Position numbers and translations under genes: made by a program. Of a stretch of DNA of 6,639 nt, positions 5,003-6,639 are shown piece by piece. The stretch comes from DASQUK01 sp046723645 (GTDB lineage: Bacteria > Actinomycetota > Acidimicrobiia > Acidimicrobiales > VFJN01). The stretch spans positions 1 through 6,639 of the forward strand of contig JBKOUY010000087.1 in the NCBI GenBank assembly GCA_046723645.1, read 5' to 3'. Positions within the stretch are counted from its first letter, which is position 1. Each line of letters opens with the position of its first letter. Under the pieces are notes generated by a model. It ran no database searches and had not been told where the DNA came from. It saw only the letters and a list, made by a program, of their open reading frames with translations.

Positions 5003-5596
5003 ATGGAGAACCCGAGACCCGAGAAGGTTGCCGTGGTGGACGAGGTGCAGGAGCGCCTCACCAGTGCCGGTGCGGCCTTGCTGACCGAGTACCGCGGGCT
5101 GAACGTGTCCGCGATCGGCGAACTTCGCCGGGCGCTGCGCCAGGCCGGTGGCGACTACAAGATCTACAAGAACACGCTCGTGCGGTTCGCGGCCCGCAAC
5201 GCAGGGCTCGAGCTGGACGAGCTGCTCACCGGCCCGACGGCCATCGCCTTCGTCGTCGAGCGTCCCGACGGGGCGCCCGCCGATGCGGTGCTGGTGGCCA
5301 AGGCTCTGCGCGACTTCGCCCGGACCAACCCGGCGTTGGTGGTCAAGGGCGGAATCATGGCCGACAAGGCGCTCAGCGCCGAGGACGCCCGCGCCCTGGC
5401 CGACATCGAGCCCCGCGACGTGCTGCTGGCCCGGTTCGCCGGCGCGCTCGCTGCCCCCATGCAGCAGTTCGCCGGCCTGCTCCAGGCCCTGCCACGCAAC
5501 TTCGCCTACGGGCTCCAGGCCCTGATCGACGAGCGCGGCGCGGAGGCGCCCGCCCCCACCCCCGACACTGACGACACCAGCCCCGAGGAGAGCTGA
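5003..5596 (+). CDS. rplJ: 50S ribosomal protein L10 (uL10)
   Basis: L10 anchors the L12 dimers to the ribosome base of the stalk. It has 197 residues, somewhat longer than the E. coli form because of an acidic, Pro-rich tail (179-197). The N-terminal domain shows the family blocks LLTEYRGLNVSAIGELRRAL (27-46) and YKIYKNTLVRFAA (52-64), and the KGG motif at 115-117. The C-terminal helix (DVLLARFAGALAAPMQQFAG) is where L12 dimers dock. I chose ATG 5003, with AGGAGG (4992-4997) five bases upstream. GTG 4997, two codons earlier with AGGAG (4987-4991) before it, is an almost equal alternative. It forms a tight unit with rplL and lies behind the structured leader that probably controls both. Confidence 0.96.
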   Translation: MENPRPEKVAVVDEVQERLTSAGAALLTEYRGLNVSAIGELRRALRQAGGDYKIYKNTLVRFAARNAGLELDELLTGPTAIAFVVERPDGAPADAVLVAKALRDFARTNPALVVKGGIMADKALSAEDARALADIEPRDVLLARFAGALAAPMQQFAGLLQALPRNFAYGLQALIDERGAEAPAPTPDTDDTSPEES

Positions 5597-5599
5597 GAC

Positions 5600-5983
5600 A
5601 TGGCAACCAAGGAAGAGATCCTCGACTCGATCTCGAACATGACGGTCCTGGAGCTGAGCGAGCTACTCAAGGACTTCGAGGAGCGCTTCGGCGTGAGCGC
5701 CGCCGCGCCCGTGGCAGTCGCCGCGCCGGCCGCCGGTGGCGGTGGTGCGGAGGCGGAGGCCGAGGAGGAGAAGGACGAGTTCGACGTCGTCCTCACCGAG
5801 GCCGGCGGCCAGAAGATCGCGGTCATCAAGGAGGTGCGTTCCCTCACCAGCCTCGGCCTCAAGGAGGCCAAGGACCTGGTCGAGTCCGCCCCCAAGGCCG
5901 TGCTCGAGAAGGTCAACAAGGAAGAGGCCGAGAAGGCGAAGGCGGCCCTCGAGGGCGCCGGCGCCACGGTCGAGCTCAAGTAA
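5600..5983 (+). CDS. rplL: 50S ribosomal protein L7/L12 (bL12)
   Basis: Multi-copy stalk protein that recruits translational GTPases such as EF-Tu and EF-G. It has 127 residues, the usual length. The N-terminal dimerisation and L10-binding helices are MTVLELSELLKDFEERFGV (14-32). An Ala/Gly/Glu-rich flexible hinge spans 33-57, and the C-terminal domain (58-127) carries the GTPase-contacting helix region KIAVIKEVRSLTSLGLKEAK (72-91). The ribosome site GAGGAG lies inside the end of rplJ (5585-5590), and the gap to rplJ is three bases, so the two are coupled. rpoB, the usual next gene, does not follow. Confidence 0.98.
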   Translation: MATKEEILDSISNMTVLELSELLKDFEERFGVSAAAPVAVAAPAAGGGGAEAEAEEEKDEFDVVLTEAGGQKIAVIKEVRSLTSLGLKEAKDLVESAPKAVLEKVNKEEAEKAKAALEGAGATVELK

Positions 5984-6024
5984 CTGCCCTTCCGGCGGAG
6001 CTGCGGGTCCTGTCGCCTCCGGAG

Positions 6025-6070
6025 CGGCACGTACCGCTGTCGGCGCCGGTAGGCGCCGACAGCGGTGCCG
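6025..6070 (+). terminator. Long near-perfect hairpin after rplL, likely bidirectional terminator
   Basis: ACCGCTGTCGGCGCC (6033-6047) pairs without mismatch with GGCGCCGACAGCGGT (6052-6066) around the loop GGTA. In an alternative fold CGGCA (6025-6029) pairs with TGCCG (6066-6070), leaving a small bulge. It begins about 40 bases after the rplL stop. There is no U tract, but the symmetry would work on both strands, fitting its place between rplL and the - strand reading frame that ends at 6117. The remaining bases of 5984-6116 hold nothing else I recognise. Confidence 0.85.
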
Positions 6071-6116
6071 CATCCTCAGCGCCACCCGCGGCCCCGCCTC
6101 CCTCGCGGCGTCCGGC

Positions 6117-6236
6117 TCAGGGCAGTGCCCGGGCGGCGGCCGTCGCTTCGCGCACGGCTTCGGCCGGGTCGAAGTCGTGGTCGGCCAGCCAGCCGACCTC
6201 GGCGACCAGGCGCAGCGCCCGGTAGACGGGCCACGC
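6117..6236 (-). pseudogene. C-terminal fragment of an APH-like phosphotransferase (inferred)
   Basis: On the - strand a frame ending with TGA (complement of 6117-6119) reads PVYRALRLVAEVGWLADHDF, then DPAEAVREATAAARALP and stop. The hydrophobic/charged pattern looks like real protein and is typical of the last helices of APH/choline-kinase-like enzymes, whereas the + strand frames here look like shadows (Arg/Ser-rich). About 39 codons are credible. Upstream of about 6236 the same frame turns into an Arg/Ser/Pro-rich shadow of the + strand gene, so the rest of the protein is missing. It is convergent with rplL, across the long hairpin. The family assignment rests on pattern recognition and on the neighbouring + strand kinase fragment. 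Confidence 0.55.
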
Positions 6237-6240
6237 CTGG
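6217..6240. other. Strand-flip junction between two APH-like fragments
   Basis: Protein-like coding passes from the - strand (left) to the + strand (right) within this interval; a TAG at 6223-6225 closes the + frame to the left. GCCCGGTAG at 6217-6225 is the exact inverse complement of CTACCGGGC at 6621-6629 near the window end, both coding a Tyr-Arg-Ala. The exact breakpoint cannot be fixed by eye. Confidence 0.5.
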
Positions 6241-6639
6241 GCCGCCACGGGCGCCGCCGTCCGGCGCCTCCACGGGGTCTCCGTCGTGGGGCTGGCCGCG
6301 TTCGCCGGCCGCGACGGCTGGGCCGCCGGGCTCCGCGAGCTGACCGACCACTGGGGACCGCGCGCCCGCGCCGCGGGGCTGGACAGGCGTGCCGTCGATG
6401 CCGTGCGGGCGGCGGCGGATCGGCTCGTGCGCTCGAGGCCGGACGAGCCTCGGACCGTGACCTTGCACGGCGACTGCGCGCCGATCCACGTGCGCGTGAA
6501 CGACCGCGACGAGGTCATCGGCCTACTCGACCTCGGTGACGCCTGCCGGGGCGACCCCACCTGGGACCTCGCCGTCCTCACCATGCGCTCCCCCGAGCGG
6601 CTGCCGGCGGTGCTCGACGGCTACCGGGCCGACCCCGAC
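6226..6639 (+). CDS. APH-family phosphotransferase, central part (5' truncated, runs off the window)
   Basis: Open + frame of 138 codons from just after a TAG (6223-6225) to the window end. It reads HAWAATGAAVRRLHGV at the left, like the helix after the hinge in aminoglycoside/choline-kinase-like enzymes. The catalytic loop is TLHGDCAPIHVRV (HGD at 6466-6474, with the catalytic Asp), and the metal-binding segment is LLDLGDACRGDPTWDLAVL. In the canonical HGDxxxxN loop the Asn is replaced by His, a variant seen in some APH-like families. The roughly 100-residue ATP-binding N-lobe is absent: upstream lies the - strand fragment, the hairpin and rplL, leaving no room for it. The only candidate start nearby is GTG 6286, which would still lack the N-lobe. 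The substrate is unknown, and the name does not imply drug resistance. Confidence 0.7.

Noticed and set aside
6076..6489. - strand frame opposite the kinase fragment in another register
   Set aside because: It lies antisense to the HGD motif region and has no protein-like character; the + strand frame carries the family motifs.

Overview
The window is very GC-rich (about 70% by eye) and almost fully coding. It carries the conserved bacterial translation/transcription cluster tuf - rpmG - [inserted genes] - tRNA-Trp - secE - nusG - rplK - rplA - rplJ - rplL, all on the + strand. The composition, the long acidic N-terminal extension on NusG, a tRNA without an encoded CCA end, a TANNNT-type -10 box, and an ECF sigma / zinc anti-sigma pair all suggest a high-GC actinobacterium. 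A deep lineage such as Acidimicrobiia is possible, but I cannot fix the lineage from sequence alone.

Layout. Positions 1-343 hold the 3' end of tuf (EF-Tu) and rpmG (bL33). Positions 344-2052 interrupt the usual rpmG/tRNA-Trp/secE order with three genes: an ECF sigma factor, a short membrane-anchored anti-sigma factor with an HxxxCxxC zinc motif, and a cupin protein resembling thiol (cysteine-type) dioxygenases. Positions 2147-2219 are tRNA-Trp(CCA), with a plausible promoter just upstream. secE and nusG overlap by 4 bases. The nusG 5' part encodes a Lys/Arg-free acidic tail that includes three perfect 30-bp tandem repeats. rplK and rplA follow. A 212-base non-coding leader then precedes rplJ and rplL. 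It is packed with hairpins and includes a 9-bp element exactly complementary to the rplJ ribosome binding site, which is what an L10-type autoregulatory leader would look like.

The genes fit one programme: EF-Tu, four or more ribosomal proteins, the SecE translocase subunit and the NusG elongation factor are growth-rate genes. The sigma/anti-sigma/dioxygenase-like trio is probably a separately controlled stress or redox module lodged in the cluster.

The right end is the oddest part. rplL is followed not by rpoB but by a near-perfect long hairpin. After it, a - strand stretch (6117 to about 6236) reads as the C-terminus of an aminoglycoside-phosphotransferase (APH)-like protein. At about 6226-6240 the coding strand flips, and the + strand reads as the middle of an APH-like kinase with HGD and D-L-G-D/GDP motifs, running off the window. 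This is a strand-flip junction inside one gene family: either an inversion or inverted duplication, or an amplification/assembly chimera. I see no CRISPR array, insertion sequence or phage gene.
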